From Rhizobium sp. BG4 (GTDB lineage: Bacteria; Pseudomonadota; Alphaproteobacteria; Rhizobiales; Rhizobiaceae), in contig NZ_CP044125.1 in the NCBI RefSeq assembly GCF_016864575.1, positions 806,001 through 870,000 of the forward strand: a stretch of DNA of 64,000 nucleotides. Direction: 5' to 3'. The position numbers and the translations under genes are program-made. Below, piece after piece: positions 17,922 to 27,779 of this stretch; position 1 is the stretch's first letter, and every line of letters starts with the position of its first letter. Below the pieces are notes generated by a model. The model was not told the DNA's origin, made no database searches, and saw nothing but the letters and a program-made list of their open reading frames with translations.

Positions 17922-18840
17922 ATGGATCAGCTGAGCGGGCTTTCGGCCTTTGTCAGAACCGCCGATCTCGGCAGTTTCGTTGCCGCGGGCCGGGTGCTCG
18001 GCCTGTCGGCATCCGCAGTCGGCAAGGCGGTGACGACGCTGGAGAAGCAGCTTGGCGTGCGCCTCTTCCAGCGCTCGACGCGCAGTATCCGGCTGACGGA
18101 GGAAGGCCGGCTGTTCCACGAGCGCTGCCGCCGCGTGCTCGACGATCTCGAGGATGCGCAGGCCTCGCTTGCGGCAGCGGTGGCGACGCCGCGCGGCCGG
18201 TTGCGGCTCAGCGCGCCGCTGGTCAGCTACCATCTGCTGCTGCCGGTGCTGCCGGAATTCATCCGCCGCTATCCCGAAGTCGAGCTCGATCTCGATTTCA
18301 ACGACCGGATCGTCGATCTGATCGACGAAGGCGTCGACGTGGCGATCCGTAGCGGCGATTTGCAGGATTCGAGGCTCATGTCGCGGGCGCTCAGGCCATT
18401 CCAGATGCTGCTCTGCGCCGCACCAAGCTATCTCGAAAAGCACGGCACGCCGGAGGTCCCGCAGGACCTGGCAGGTCATCTCGCTATCCGCTTCCGCTTT
18501 CCAAACAGCGGCAAGATCCAGGACTGGCCGCTGATGGAGGCAGGCGGCGCGGCCCTGGCGCCACCCGGCCTGATGACCTGCAACAATATGGAAGCGCTGC
18601 GCGGCGCCGTGCTTGCCGGTCTCGGCATCGGCTGCATGCCGGATTTTCTGGCCCGGCGGCCGCTGGCCGACGGAACGCTGCGCAGCGTGCTCGGCGAGCA
18701 TATCGATGGCCCCGGCCAGTTCCATGTGATCTGGCCGTCGAACCGGCACCTGTCGCCCAAGGTTCGGGTGCTGGTCGACTACCTGATCGACACGCTGTTT
18801 GCCGAGCGCTGCGACGAACCCGCAGCGCCCGGCCTTTCCG

Positions 18841-18863
<23 letters not shown>
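17922..18863 (+). CDS. LysR-family transcriptional regulator
   Basis: A 313-residue LTTR. The winged HTH is in residues 1-60 (FVRTADLGSFVAAGRVLGLSASAVGKAVTTLEKQLGVRLFQRSTR), and the effector domain carries DLDFNDRIVDLIDEGVDVAIR, typical of the CrgA/DsdC-like subgroup. It is divergent from the DHA2 transporter. Its 3' end overlaps the convergent aldo/keto reductase by 23 bases. Confidence 0.9.
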
Positions 18864-19836
<973 letters not shown>

Positions 19837-19933
19837 GATGCATTCTCCATTCGTGATTGCGCCTGGAGACTGCGCCCAGGCGGCCGAATTTCAAATACTT
19901 GTAAATTCCGATTACATGCGCGAAAATTCGAGA

Positions 19934-20863
19934 ATGTCGAACGATCCCTTTTCAGACCTGCTGACGCTCACCAATGCGCAATCCGTCATCTCCGGCGGCT
20001 TCAAGATCGGCGGTGCCTGGTCGCTGCAGTTCCGGCCGCAGCAGATCAAGTTCTATGCGCTGCTGAAGGGCAGCTGCTGGCTGGATGTCGAGGGCGGCGC
20101 CGGGCCGGTGCGGCTGGAGGCCGGCGATACGTTCCTGGTCACCACCCGCGACTTCGTGCTCTCGACCGATCTGTCGCTCACGCCAGTCGAGGCGAAGCCG
20201 CTGTTTGCCACCTTCGAAGGCCGCGTCAAGCAGATCACCGAAGAGACTGACGTCGAAATCATGGGCGGCCATGCCGGGCTCGATCCGGAGCGCGGCGCGC
20301 TGCTGACCGACGTCATGCCGCCCTTCATCCATGCGAAGGCCGGATCGCCGCAGGCAGCCGTGCTGCAATGGGTGGTGGCGCAGATCGTTTCGGAACAGAC
20401 GGCGGACCTGCCGGGCGGGTCGGTCGCCTCGGCGCAGCTGGCGCAACTGCTGTTCGTGCAGCTGCTGCGCGCCCATCTCGATCACGCCGGTTCGCTCGCC
20501 GCCGGCCTGCTGCGCGCCGTCAGCGACCGACGTATTGCGCCGGCTTTGCGGCTGATGCATGCCGAGCCCGGCCGCGCCTGGCAGCTGGAAGAGCTCGCGG
20601 CCGCCGCCGCCATGTCGCGCACCACCTTCGCCGTCTATTTCAAGCAGGTCGCCGGCATCGCCCCGCTCGCCTATCTGACGGAATGGCGCATGCGGCTTGC
20701 CGAGCGCTCGCTGCGCGAAGACGACGTGCAGGTGGCGACGCTTGCCCGCACGCTCGGCTACACCTCCGAAAGCGCCTTCTCCAACGCCTTCAAGCGGGTG
20801 ACCGGCCGCGCCCCGAAGTTTTACCGGAACGATACGCGCGCCATGGCGGTGGCGGCGGAATAG
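19934..20863 (+). CDS. AraC-family transcriptional regulator (cupin N-terminal)
   Basis: A roughly 309-residue regulator. An N-terminal cupin_6 sensing domain (about 1-180; FKIGGAWSLQFRPQQIKFYALLKG) is followed by a C-terminal AraC HTH (about 210-300; WQLEELAAAAAMSRTTFAVYFKQVAG and YTSESAFSNAFKRVTGRAPKFYR). The ATG at 19934 is chosen; 19916 is possible. The frame back to 19769 overlaps the divergent reductase. It probably controls the aldo/keto reductase. Confidence 0.88.
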   Translation: MSNDPFSDLLTLTNAQSVISGGFKIGGAWSLQFRPQQIKFYALLKGSCWLDVEGGAGPVRLEAGDTFLVTTRDFVLSTDLSLTPVEAKPLFATFEGRVKQITEETDVEIMGGHAGLDPERGALLTDVMPPFIHAKAGSPQAAVLQWVVAQIVSEQTADLPGGSVASAQLAQLLFVQLLRAHLDHAGSLAAGLLRAVSDRRIAPALRLMHAEPGRAWQLEELAAAAAMSRTTFAVYFKQVAGIAPLAYLTEWRMRLAERSLREDDVQVATLARTLGYTSESAFSNAFKRVTGRAPKFYRNDTRAMAVAAE

Positions 20864-20919
20864 GCTGACGGTGCGATCCGCGCATGATAGGGCTGCGGCA
20901 GTCAAACATGGATGCCGCG

Positions 20920-21414
20920 ATGCCTGCCGAAATCTCCTTCCGCCACCCCACCCCTGACGATGCCGCGCGATGCTTCGAGATCGAGACGTCGGCCTATGAG
21001 GGCGACGAGGCCGCGACGCTGGAGAAGATCGCGACGCGGATCGCGCTCTATCCCGAGGGCTTCGTCATTCTCGAAGCGGACGGCAAGATTGCCGGTTTCA
21101 TCAATAGCGGCTGCGCCTTCGAGGTCGTCATGTCGGACGAGGCGTTCAAGGAGCTGGTCGGGCATGATCCCGCGGCGCCCAACGCCGTCATCATGTCCGT
21201 GGTCGTCGATCCCGCCGAACAGGGCAAAGGCTATTCGAAGCTCCTGATGCAGCATTTCATCGCGCGGATGAAGGCGATGGACAAGAAGACCATCCATCTG
21301 ATGTGCAAGGAGGCGCATGTGCCGCTCTATGCCCGGATGGGCTATCGCTACACCCGGCCCTCAGCCTCCGATCACGGCGGCATGGCCTGGCATGAGATGG
21401 CCATGGAGCTCTGA
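20920..21414 (+). CDS. GNAT N-acetyltransferase (AANAT-like)
   Basis: A 164-residue acetyltransferase starting MPAEISFRHPTPDDAARCFEIE. The EGDEAATLEKI stretch resembles arylalkylamine N-acetyltransferase-like bacterial proteins. The acetyl-CoA loop is DPAEQGKGYSKLLMQHF, and YARMGYRY is the C-terminal beta-strand motif. Two earlier in-frame ATGs (20884, 20908) are possible. Substrate unknown. Confidence 0.82.
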   Translation: MPAEISFRHPTPDDAARCFEIETSAYEGDEAATLEKIATRIALYPEGFVILEADGKIAGFINSGCAFEVVMSDEAFKELVGHDPAAPNAVIMSVVVDPAEQGKGYSKLLMQHFIARMKAMDKKTIHLMCKEAHVPLYARMGYRYTRPSASDHGGMAWHEMAMEL

Positions 21415-22755
21415 TCAGATTGCCGGGCCAAGCCTTGTCGGGCTGCCGTCGGAGAAGCGCGCGAAGCGGAAGCGGTCGAGCTTGTGGCCGGTGTCGTTGC
21501 CCTGGATCAGATCCGACATGACGCGGCCGATGCCCGGGCCGATACCGAAGCCGTGGCCGCTCATGCCGGTGGCGACGAAGAGGCCGCCGACGGCGCTGAC
21601 GCGATCGACGACAGGCACGACGTCGGGCATGGCATCGATCATCCCCGCCCAGGCCGTCTTCAGGCGCAAGTCTTTGAATTGCGGGAAGAGCGTGGTGAAG
21701 CCGCGCCTGATCGAGGCGAGATCGGACGCTCCGGGCGCCGGATTGAGGACGCGCATGCGCTCGAAGGGGCTCTTGCTGTCAGGCGTCCAGTCGCGCGGCG
21801 TCGACCAGCTGTCGGGAAAGCCCGCGGGGGCGGCAGGGAGATAGCGCGTGCCGAAGGGATGGTCGAGCAGCGCCGGGAGATATTTGGTGGCGTTGCGGAA
21901 GGCATCGGGGCCGACGAAGAGCAGGTTGCTGCCGCCCGGTGCCAGCGTATAGCCGCCATCCTGCCTGCGCCGGAAGGCGATGTCGTCCTCGATCGCCGCG
22001 CCTGCATGAAATTCCGGCAGCGGTTCCGTCGCGGCCACCGTGGCGCGGACGCTGAGCTGCGGGATCGAGACGCCGTGTTTCCTCAGGAACAGCGACGACC
22101 AGGCGCCGCCTGCAACCAATACCGTCGATGTGGAAATTCTGCCGCTTTCGGTCCAGACGCCGGTGATGCGGCCGCCAGCGGTATCGAGCGCCCTGACGGC
22201 GCAGTTTTCGATGATCCTGACACCCTTGCGGGCGGCAAGCCGCGCCAGCGCCGGGACGGCGAGCCAGGGCTCGGCGCGCATATCCGACGGCGTCGTCATC
22301 GCACCGGCATAGCGGCGCGCCATGCCGCCGATCCCTGACGCGACGTCGGCGCCATTGAGAAGGCGGGTATCGAGATCATGGGCGGCGGCGATCTGCATGA
22401 ACTTGGCGAACTTCGCCATGTCCTTGCCGGTGCGCGCCAGATAGGTGACGCCGGTCTGCCGGAGGCCGATATCCTCGCCGCATTCGTCCGCAAGCTGCTG
22501 CCAGAGACGGCAGGCTTCGATGACGATCGGCAATTCGTCGGGATCGCGCCCCTGCTTGCGGATCCAGCCCCAGTTGCGCGACGACTGCTCGGCGGCGATG
22601 CGGCCCTTTTCCAGAAGCGTCACCTGGACATTGCGCGCAGCAAGGAAGAGCGCGGTGCTGACGCCGATCACCCCGCCACCGACGATGACCACCTCCGAGC
22701 TTTCAGGGAGAGGGCTGGAGTGGCTAATAGGGTCGGCTTCGGAGAAGGGAAACAT
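21415..22755 (-). CDS. FAD-dependent oxidoreductase (DAO family)
   Basis: A 446-residue amino-acid dehydrogenase/oxidase-like flavoprotein. The Rossmann motif EVVIVGGGVIGVSTALFLA is near residue 22, SRNWGWIRKQGRDPDELP near 60, and the C-terminal FAD-contact VATGMSGHGFGIGPGIGR near 395. It resembles rhizobial D-amino-acid or opine oxidase subunits, but the substrate cannot be told. A single gene, convergent with the GNAT gene. Confidence 0.85.
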   Translation of the reverse strand: MFPFSEADPISHSSPLPESSEVVIVGGGVIGVSTALFLAARNVQVTLLEKGRIAAEQSSRNWGWIRKQGRDPDELPIVIEACRLWQQLADECGEDIGLRQTGVTYLARTGKDMAKFAKFMQIAAAHDLDTRLLNGADVASGIGGMARRYAGAMTTPSDMRAEPWLAVPALARLAARKGVRIIENCAVRALDTAGGRITGVWTESGRISTSTVLVAGGAWSSLFLRKHGVSIPQLSVRATVAATEPLPEFHAGAAIEDDIAFRRRQDGGYTLAPGGSNLLFVGPDAFRNATKYLPALLDHPFGTRYLPAAPAGFPDSWSTPRDWTPDSKSPFERMRVLNPAPGASDLASIRRGFTTLFPQFKDLRLKTAWAGMIDAMPDVVPVVDRVSAVGGLFVATGMSGHGFGIGPGIGRVMSDLIQGNDTGHKLDRFRFARFSDGSPTRLGPAI

Positions 22756-22879
22756 CAGGGAGGATCTTGCTGCATGAGGAGTATCAGCCGATCCCTAGCC
22801 TTCCGTTAGCATCCGTTCAAGCATGGTTATGCTGCGTTTTGGCAGTGCCCGGAATGATCTTTGCGGAGCATTGCTTTCC

Positions 22880-23146
22880 TCAGGCGAAACGCAGCGCCGA
22901 GCGCGCTTTTGCCTTGGCGGCTTCTTCCTCGCGGTCGCGCGGCGGCTGCGAGGTTTCCAGCGAGTCCAGCAATTCGGCGGCGCATCTGGCGATCGACTGC
23001 ACGGCATGCTCGAAGGCGGCTTCGTTGCGCTTCGAGGGCTTGTTGCTGCCGCTCAGCTTGCGCACGAATTGCAGCGCCGCATCATGGATCTCCGCCTCCG
23101 TTGCCGGCGGATCGAAATTGAACAGCGGTTTGATATTCCGGCACAT
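22880..23146 (-). CDS. DUF2277 family protein
   Basis: An 88-residue protein matching the DUF2277 pattern closely: MCRNIKPLFNFDPPATEAEI at the start, AALQFVRKLSGSNKPSKRNEAAFEHAV in the middle and LLDSLETSQPPRDREEEAAKAKAR at the end. GAGGA precedes the ATG at 23146. Function unknown; the family is common in Proteobacteria and Actinobacteria. Confidence 0.88.
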   Translation of the reverse strand: MCRNIKPLFNFDPPATEAEIHDAALQFVRKLSGSNKPSKRNEAAFEHAVQSIARCAAELLDSLETSQPPRDREEEAAKAKARSALRFA

Positions 23147-23248
23147 GGCCCGCATCCTCCTCGTCTCGGCGCCGCGAAAGACGCGCGGCACAAGGGGAAA
23201 GCTAGCGGTATCGGTGGCAATTGCAACGGATCGGGTGTGTTTCCGCCC

Positions 23249-24202
23249 TCACGCCGTCAGCGTCAGGCCGATCCCCCAGGGGTCCCTCAGGAACACGCCG
23301 CCATCGCGGGCTTCGGTCTTGATCTCGAGCTTGTCGAGTGCCGTCTTGGCGGTGTCGAGGGCGGTTTTGTCGTTGAAGTGCAGCGAGTAGTCGGCAAGGC
23401 CGGTCATCTTCTCGCTGCGGGTGCCGGCGCCGCGGCTGTTCCAGATGTTGGCGGCGACATGGTGGTGGTAGCCGCCGGTGGCGAAGAAGCTGGCGCCGGG
23501 ATAGCGGGCCATGATCTTCAGGCCGAGGACGTCGCGATAGAAGGCGTCGGCTTCCGGGATATTGCCGACCTGCAGATGGATATGGCCGATCGCCGTGCCG
23601 TCGGCCATGCCGTTCCAGCGATCATCAGGGGCGCTCTCATAGAGCGCCTGGAGGTCGAGGCGGTTGGTGGCCATTTCGACCTGGCCGTCCTGATGGAATT
23701 TCCAGACGTCGTGCGGGCGGTCGGCATAGATCTCGATGCCGTTGCCTTCAGGGTCGGAGAGGTAGATCGCCTCGCTGACGAGATGGTCGGACGCGCCGTC
23801 GAGTACGACATTGTTGTGCGCGGCATGGCGCAGCCAGCGCGCAAGCTCGGTGCGGTCAGGCATCAGGAAGGCGGTGTGGAAGAGGCCGGCGGCGTTGCGC
23901 GGCGCGGTCTGCGCGTTGCTATCCGTCGTCAGCGTCAGAAGCGGCAGGCCGGCGACGCCGAGCACCTCGCCGCTCGCGGTCTTTTCGATCACCTTGAGGC
24001 CGAGCATCGACTGGTAGAAGCCGGAAACGGCGGCCAGGTCCTTCACGACCAGATGCGAATGGCCGACATGGGCAGGGCGCGTCAACGCGTAGGAAGTCTC
24101 AGATGTCATCGGTCTCTCTCCCGCCATCAGTTGCGAAGGTGTACCGGCGGTGGCGGCGAAGGCGCCGCCTGTGGCAAGCTCGAGGAATGTTCGCCGGTTC
24201 AT
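23249..24202 (-). CDS. Tat-exported VOC (glyoxalase/dioxygenase) protein
   Basis: A 317-residue protein with two vicinal-oxygen-chelate domains (about 50-165 and 190-310; VGHSHLVVKDLAAVSGFYQS and IGHIHLQVGNIPEADAFYRD), as in CatE-type catechol 2,3-dioxygenases. The metal ligands H and E are visible (HSHLVV, GIEIYAD, HIHLQV). It starts MNRRTFLELATGGAFAATAG, a twin-arginine signal with Ala-x-Ala-type cleavage, which is unusual for this family. GAGGGGA precedes the start at 24202. Probably acts in the periplasm. Confidence 0.8.
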   Translation of the reverse strand: MNRRTFLELATGGAFAATAGTPSQLMAGERPMTSETSYALTRPAHVGHSHLVVKDLAAVSGFYQSMLGLKVIEKTASGEVLGVAGLPLLTLTTDSNAQTAPRNAAGLFHTAFLMPDRTELARWLRHAAHNNVVLDGASDHLVSEAIYLSDPEGNGIEIYADRPHDVWKFHQDGQVEMATNRLDLQALYESAPDDRWNGMADGTAIGHIHLQVGNIPEADAFYRDVLGLKIMARYPGASFFATGGYHHHVAANIWNSRGAGTRSEKMTGLADYSLHFNDKTALDTAKTALDKLEIKTEARDGGVFLRDPWGIGLTLTA

Positions 24203-24323
24203 GATCTCATGGTCCCCTCGGCCGCTGTACTTGCATCCTATATGGCGCATTCCGATTGTTCGCAGAAGACGGGTTTTTGCGGATAAATCGTTCAACATCT
24301 GTTGACGCAGTGGGCGCCGCCGC

Positions 24324-24337
24324 TTGATCCGTATCAA
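24324..24337 (+). promoter_or_regulatory. FNR/FixK box (TTGAT-CCGT-ATCAA)
   Basis: A perfect anaerobox, TTGAT-N4-ATCAA. Its centre is 60 bases upstream of the universal stress protein ATG. With a class II position (-41.5), transcription would start near 24372, and TAGAGT at 24359-24364 sits at the right place for a -10 box. In rhizobia such boxes are bound by FnrN or FixK under low oxygen. Confidence 0.85.
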
Positions 24338-24390
24338 AGCGCCTTATCTATCCTCCGGTAGAGTGGATGCAGTTCATACCGGAGCAGATC

Positions 24391-24801
24391 ATGTACAAGA
24401 AAATCCTCGTTCCCATCGAAATCGGCAGTATCGACCGCGGCGAGAAATCGCTGCGCAAGGCGGCGACGCTGCTCGACGAAGGCGGCGAGATCATTCTGCT
24501 GAATGTCGTCGAGGACGTGCCGACCTATGTGGCGATCGACCTTCCGGCCGAACTCGTCGAAAACGCCATGAAGGACGGCCGGGCGCGGCTGGAAACCCTG
24601 CGGCTGAAGACCGGCATCCCAGCCAGCATCGAGATCGGCCGCGGCCCGCCCGCCAACGGCATTCTGGTGGCCGCCGAAACCCACGGCGCCGACCTGATCA
24701 TCGTCGCCTCGCATATCCCCGATTTCTCCAACTATTTCATCGGCGCCACCGCCGACCGCGTGGTGCGGCATGCGAAATGCTCGGTGCTGGTGGATAGGTA
24801 G
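24391..24801 (+). CDS. universal stress protein (UspA family)
   Basis: A 136-residue single-domain UspA-fold protein. It begins MYKKILVPIEIGS and has the ATP-binding-like GADLIIVASHIPDFSNYFIGATADRVVRHAKCSVLVDR; the usual G-2x-G-9x-G(S/T) motif is degenerate. GGAG precedes the start at 24391. A perfect FNR/FixK box upstream suggests microaerobic induction, as is common for rhizobial Usp genes. Confidence 0.92.
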   Translation: MYKKILVPIEIGSIDRGEKSLRKAATLLDEGGEIILLNVVEDVPTYVAIDLPAELVENAMKDGRARLETLRLKTGIPASIEIGRGPPANGILVAAETHGADLIIVASHIPDFSNYFIGATADRVVRHAKCSVLVDR

Positions 24802-24836
24802 GAACCCGTTCTTCCCGAACAGGAGAAAAGGGGCAG

Positions 24837-25295
24837 TCACCCCCTGCCCTTTTCTCCATCCTCCTGGAAATAGAGCCGCTGAATGATGGCCATGATCAGG
24901 GCTGTGGCCCAGCCGAAGATGATCCAGCCGTTGACCGCTTCGAAGACCGAGACCTGGCGCCAGTCCTGGCCGAGGACGATGTCGCCGTAGCCGACGGTGG
25001 TGAAGGTGGTGGTGGAGAAATAGACGGCATCCTCGAAGCTCGGCAGCGCGCCGATGAGATAATAGACCAGCGCCCAGAGGCAGATGTCGAGGATGATCGG
25101 CACCAGCAGGTAGCTGACCCAGACGACGGTCGCCAAAGTGGCGTGGCGGGTCAGATAATGGGGGTCGATGCGCCGGAAGACCCTGAGGCCGGCAGCCATG
25201 AAGATTGCCTGGATGGCGACCGTGGCGGCAATCAGCGCCGTCGCGAGGAGAAGCTTGGCGAACACTGTGCCTCCCGGGATGGATGCGGCCCGCAT
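24837..25295 (-). CDS. two-helix potassium channel (ion_trans_2)
   Basis: A 152-residue protein with the K+ selectivity filter TTTFTTVGYGDIVLG at about residues 92-106. Four hydrophobic segments give two N-terminal helices plus the pore pair. There is no RCK/TrkA-N regulatory domain, so this is a minimal channel. An FNR-like box lies 45 bases upstream of its start, and TATCGT (25318 to 25313 on the minus strand) is a plausible -10. The next gene, a Ca2+/H+ antiporter, diverges from it. Confidence 0.88.
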   Translation of the reverse strand: MRAASIPGGTVFAKLLLATALIAATVAIQAIFMAAGLRVFRRIDPHYLTRHATLATVVWVSYLLVPIILDICLWALVYYLIGALPSFEDAVYFSTTTFTTVGYGDIVLGQDWRQVSVFEAVNGWIIFGWATALIMAIIQRLYFQEDGEKGRG

Positions 25296-25339
25296 GAAGC
25301 GGCCTTCGCTTCACGATAACAGCTCTGCCGGAGGCTGCA

Positions 25340-25353
25340 TTGAAGAGGATCAA
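25340..25353 (-). promoter_or_regulatory. FNR/FixK-like box for the K+ channel gene
   Basis: TTGAA-GAGG-ATCAA, one mismatch from the anaerobox consensus. The centre is 51 bases upstream of the channel start, which puts the predicted transcription start near 25305 in a class II arrangement. Confidence 0.6.
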
Positions 25354-25401
25354 TCACCCCGCCCTGCAAAGACTGAAAATCCGCCACCGGCATCGCGAGG
25401 C

Positions 25402-25415
25402 TTGATCGCGGTCAA
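25402..25415 (+). promoter_or_regulatory. FNR/FixK-like box for the Ca2+/H+ antiporter gene
   Basis: TTGAT-CGCG-GTCAA, one mismatch from the consensus. The centre is 50 bases upstream of the antiporter ATG. TAGCGT at 25438-25443 fits as -10 for a class II promoter. Confidence 0.65.
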
Positions 25416-25458
25416 TGCATGCAGGCCGCCTGCGCCGTAGCGTGGGACGTTTCGAAAT

Positions 25459-26610
25459 ATGGCGGAGGCGGCTGTGCAGAACGTTCAGCAGACGGGTGGA
25501 CATTCGCGGCCCTCGGGCATCCTGGCTGCCGCGATCGCCGAGCTTCGCGCCATGCCGCTGCTCGCCCTCCTCGTCTTCGTGCCGGTGGTGATCCTGACGG
25601 AGATGGCTGCACCCGAGGCGCATACGCTGCTCTTCATACTCTCGGTGCTGGCGATCGTGCCGTTGGCCGCACTTCTGAGCCGGGCGACGGAAGCGGTTTC
25701 GGCGCGCACGGGTGACGCGGTCGGCGGGCTGCTGAACGCGACCCTCGGCAATCTCACCGAACTGGTGATCGCGCTCGCCGCATTGCAGGCGGGCGAATAT
25801 CTGCTGGTCAAGGCGTCGATTGCCGGCGCGATCGTCACCAATACGCTGTTCATGCTCGGCGGTTCGTTCCTGCTCGGGGGATTGAAGCATCATGTGCAGG
25901 AGTTCAATCGCGTCAGCGCCCGGTTCCAGGCCTGCCTGTTGTTTCTGGCGACCGTCGCCGTGCTCGTGCCGTCGCTGATCGGCAATAACGGGCAAAAGCC
26001 GGAGACGCTGCATCAACTCAGCCTCGGCCTCGCGATCATCCTGATTGCCGTCTATGCGATGGGCATGCTGTTTTCGCTGAAGACCCATCGCGAGCTCTTC
26101 GCCAGTGTCGGCGAGGCGGCGGAGGAGCATGGCGGTTGGCGGCTTTCGACCAGCATCACCGTGCTTGTCGTCGTGACGCTGTTCGTGGCGCTGATCAGCG
26201 AGGTCTTCGTCGGCTCGGTGCAGGCGGCGGCCGAGAGCATGGGCATGAGCCCGGCCTTTGTCGGCTTCATCGTCGTGGCGCTGGTCGGCGCTGCCGCCGA
26301 GATGGCGGCGGCCTTTTCCGCGGCGCGCGCCAACCGACTCGATCTCAGCGTCGGCATCGCGCTCGGCAGCGCCTCGCAGATCGCCCTCTTCGTCGCCCCC
26401 GTCCTCGTCATCCTCAGCTATTTCATCGGTCCCGAGCCGATGTCGCTGGAATTCTGGCCGGGCGCCGTCGCCATGATCTTCATCTCGACGATGGCGGCGA
26501 GCCTGCTTTCGAATGGCGGACGCGGCGCCTGGTATGTGGGCGTGCTGGCGCTCGCCGTCTATTCGGTCTTCGGGCTGACGCTGTTCCTGCTGCCGCCCGC
26601 CTCTCCCTGA
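25459..26610 (+). CDS. cax: Ca2+/H+ antiporter (CaCA/Cax family)
   Basis: A 383-residue inner-membrane antiporter with the two inverted alpha-repeat motifs of the CaCA family. These are GGLLNATLGNLTELVIALAAL (about 92-112; GNxxE with E106) and VGFIVVALVGAAAEMAAAFSAAR (about 268-290). A ChaA/Cax-type exporter of Ca2+ (or Na+/K+) driven by protons. It lies beside the K+ channel gene with back-to-back FNR-like boxes between them, suggesting joint low-oxygen control of ion balance. Confidence 0.9.
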   Translation: MAEAAVQNVQQTGGHSRPSGILAAAIAELRAMPLLALLVFVPVVILTEMAAPEAHTLLFILSVLAIVPLAALLSRATEAVSARTGDAVGGLLNATLGNLTELVIALAALQAGEYLLVKASIAGAIVTNTLFMLGGSFLLGGLKHHVQEFNRVSARFQACLLFLATVAVLVPSLIGNNGQKPETLHQLSLGLAIILIAVYAMGMLFSLKTHRELFASVGEAAEEHGGWRLSTSITVLVVVTLFVALISEVFVGSVQAAAESMGMSPAFVGFIVVALVGAAAEMAAAFSAARANRLDLSVGIALGSASQIALFVAPVLVILSYFIGPEPMSLEFWPGAVAMIFISTMAASLLSNGGRGAWYVGVLALAVYSVFGLTLFLLPPASP

Positions 26611-26613
26611 GAT

Positions 26614-27690
26614 TCAGGCATCCAGCTGCTTGAGGAAGGCGATCATCCGCTCCGAGACCTCGGCAGCGCGTTCCTGCTGCAACCAGTGACCGGCGCCGGG
26701 GAGGATGTGGGAGGCGCTGAGCTGCGGCACCAGCGCCGGCATTGCGGCGATGATTTCGGCCATGCCGGGGATGGCGAGGCCGGGGTCTCGTTCGCCGGTC
26801 ATGAACAGCGCGGGGATCGCGACGCGCTGGCCGGCATTGGCCTGCTGGAGCTCCCAGTTGCGGTCGAGATTGCGGTAATAGTTGAGGCCGCCGGTGAAGC
26901 CCGACGCCTTGAAATCCGCGACCAGTCTTTCGAAGTCGGCGGAGGGTAGCCAGGCGGGAAGCTCTGCGGGATCGGGCAGAGCGGCGAGCAGGCCGGCGTT
27001 GCGGCTGACCATCGAGAAGGGATTGGGCGTGGTATCGCCGGGCTTTCTCGGACCCGCCTCGCCGCTTGCAGCATGAAGGATCCTGCGCAGCGTCAGCGCG
27101 GGGTCGCGGTTGAACTCGGCTTCGGCGAGACCCGGCTCCTGGAAATAGAGCGTGTAGAACAGCGCCTCGTCATTCTGCGGAAAGATCTTCGAGGGCGGCA
27201 CCGGCGGCAGGCCCATCATCGGCACGCTCAGCGCAATGACGGCCTTGAACCTGTCGGGCCGCAGGAGGGCGGCCTGCCAGGCGATCGTCGCGCCCCAATC
27301 GTGACCGGCGATCACCGCCTTCTCCTCGCCGAGCGCATCCATGAGCGCGATGAGATCGCCGACGGCGTGGAAGACGGTGTATTGATCGACGCGTTCGGGC
27401 GCCGCCGTCTTGCCGTAGCCGCGCATATCCGGCGCCACGGCGCGATAGCCGACCCTGGCAAGGGCGGCCACTTGATGGCGCCAGGCATGTCTGGTTTCCG
27501 GAAAGCCGTGGCAGAGCAGCACGAGCGGCCCGGAGCCCGCCTGCAGGATGCCCGTCCTGATCGTTCTGGTGTCGATGACTTTCTCGTTCATGATGGGCTC
27601 TTTCATGATGGGCTCCTGATTTGTTGCCTTGGCGCCGGAAACTGAGATAACCAAGGCCGGTGCGGCGAGTAGAAACTGGCGGCGCAGCAT
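26614..27690 (-). CDS. exported alpha/beta hydrolase, epoxide-hydrolase-like
   Basis: A 358-residue hydrolase with a Tat-like leader (MLRRQFLLAAPALVISVSGA). It then has the epoxide-hydrolase/haloalkane-dehalogenase motifs: oxyanion HGFPETRHAW, nucleophile elbow GHDWGA (Asp), and a late GAGHWLQQE histidine. AAGGAG precedes the start at 27690. A short duplicated MKEPIMNE-type stretch (coding DNA 27590-27613 contains a 16-base direct repeat) follows the leader. A divergent Rrf2 regulator lies 90 bases away with paired operators between. Confidence 0.85.
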   Translation of the reverse strand: MLRRQFLLAAPALVISVSGAKATNQEPIMKEPIMNEKVIDTRTIRTGILQAGSGPLVLLCHGFPETRHAWRHQVAALARVGYRAVAPDMRGYGKTAAPERVDQYTVFHAVGDLIALMDALGEEKAVIAGHDWGATIAWQAALLRPDRFKAVIALSVPMMGLPPVPPSKIFPQNDEALFYTLYFQEPGLAEAEFNRDPALTLRRILHAASGEAGPRKPGDTTPNPFSMVSRNAGLLAALPDPAELPAWLPSADFERLVADFKASGFTGGLNYYRNLDRNWELQQANAGQRVAIPALFMTGERDPGLAIPGMAEIIAAMPALVPQLSASHILPGAGHWLQQERAAEVSERMIAFLKQLDA

Positions 27691-27707
27691 GGGTGCTCCT
27701 TTTATCC

Positions 27708-27766
27708 GTAACAATATCTGTTACAGATAGGCGGAGCCGTCAAGATAACGTAACAATAATTGTTGC
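27708..27766. promoter_or_regulatory. paired Rrf2-type operators GTAACA-N5-TGTTAC
   Basis: A perfect palindrome GTAACA-ATATC-TGTTAC at 27708-27724 and a copy with one change, GTAACA-ATAAT-TGTTGC, at 27750-27766. Their centres are 42 bases apart (four helical turns). They lie between the divergent hydrolase and Rrf2 genes, so they probably serve autoregulation and hydrolase repression. Confidence 0.75.
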
Positions 27767-27779
27767 GGAAAGGTTCGCG

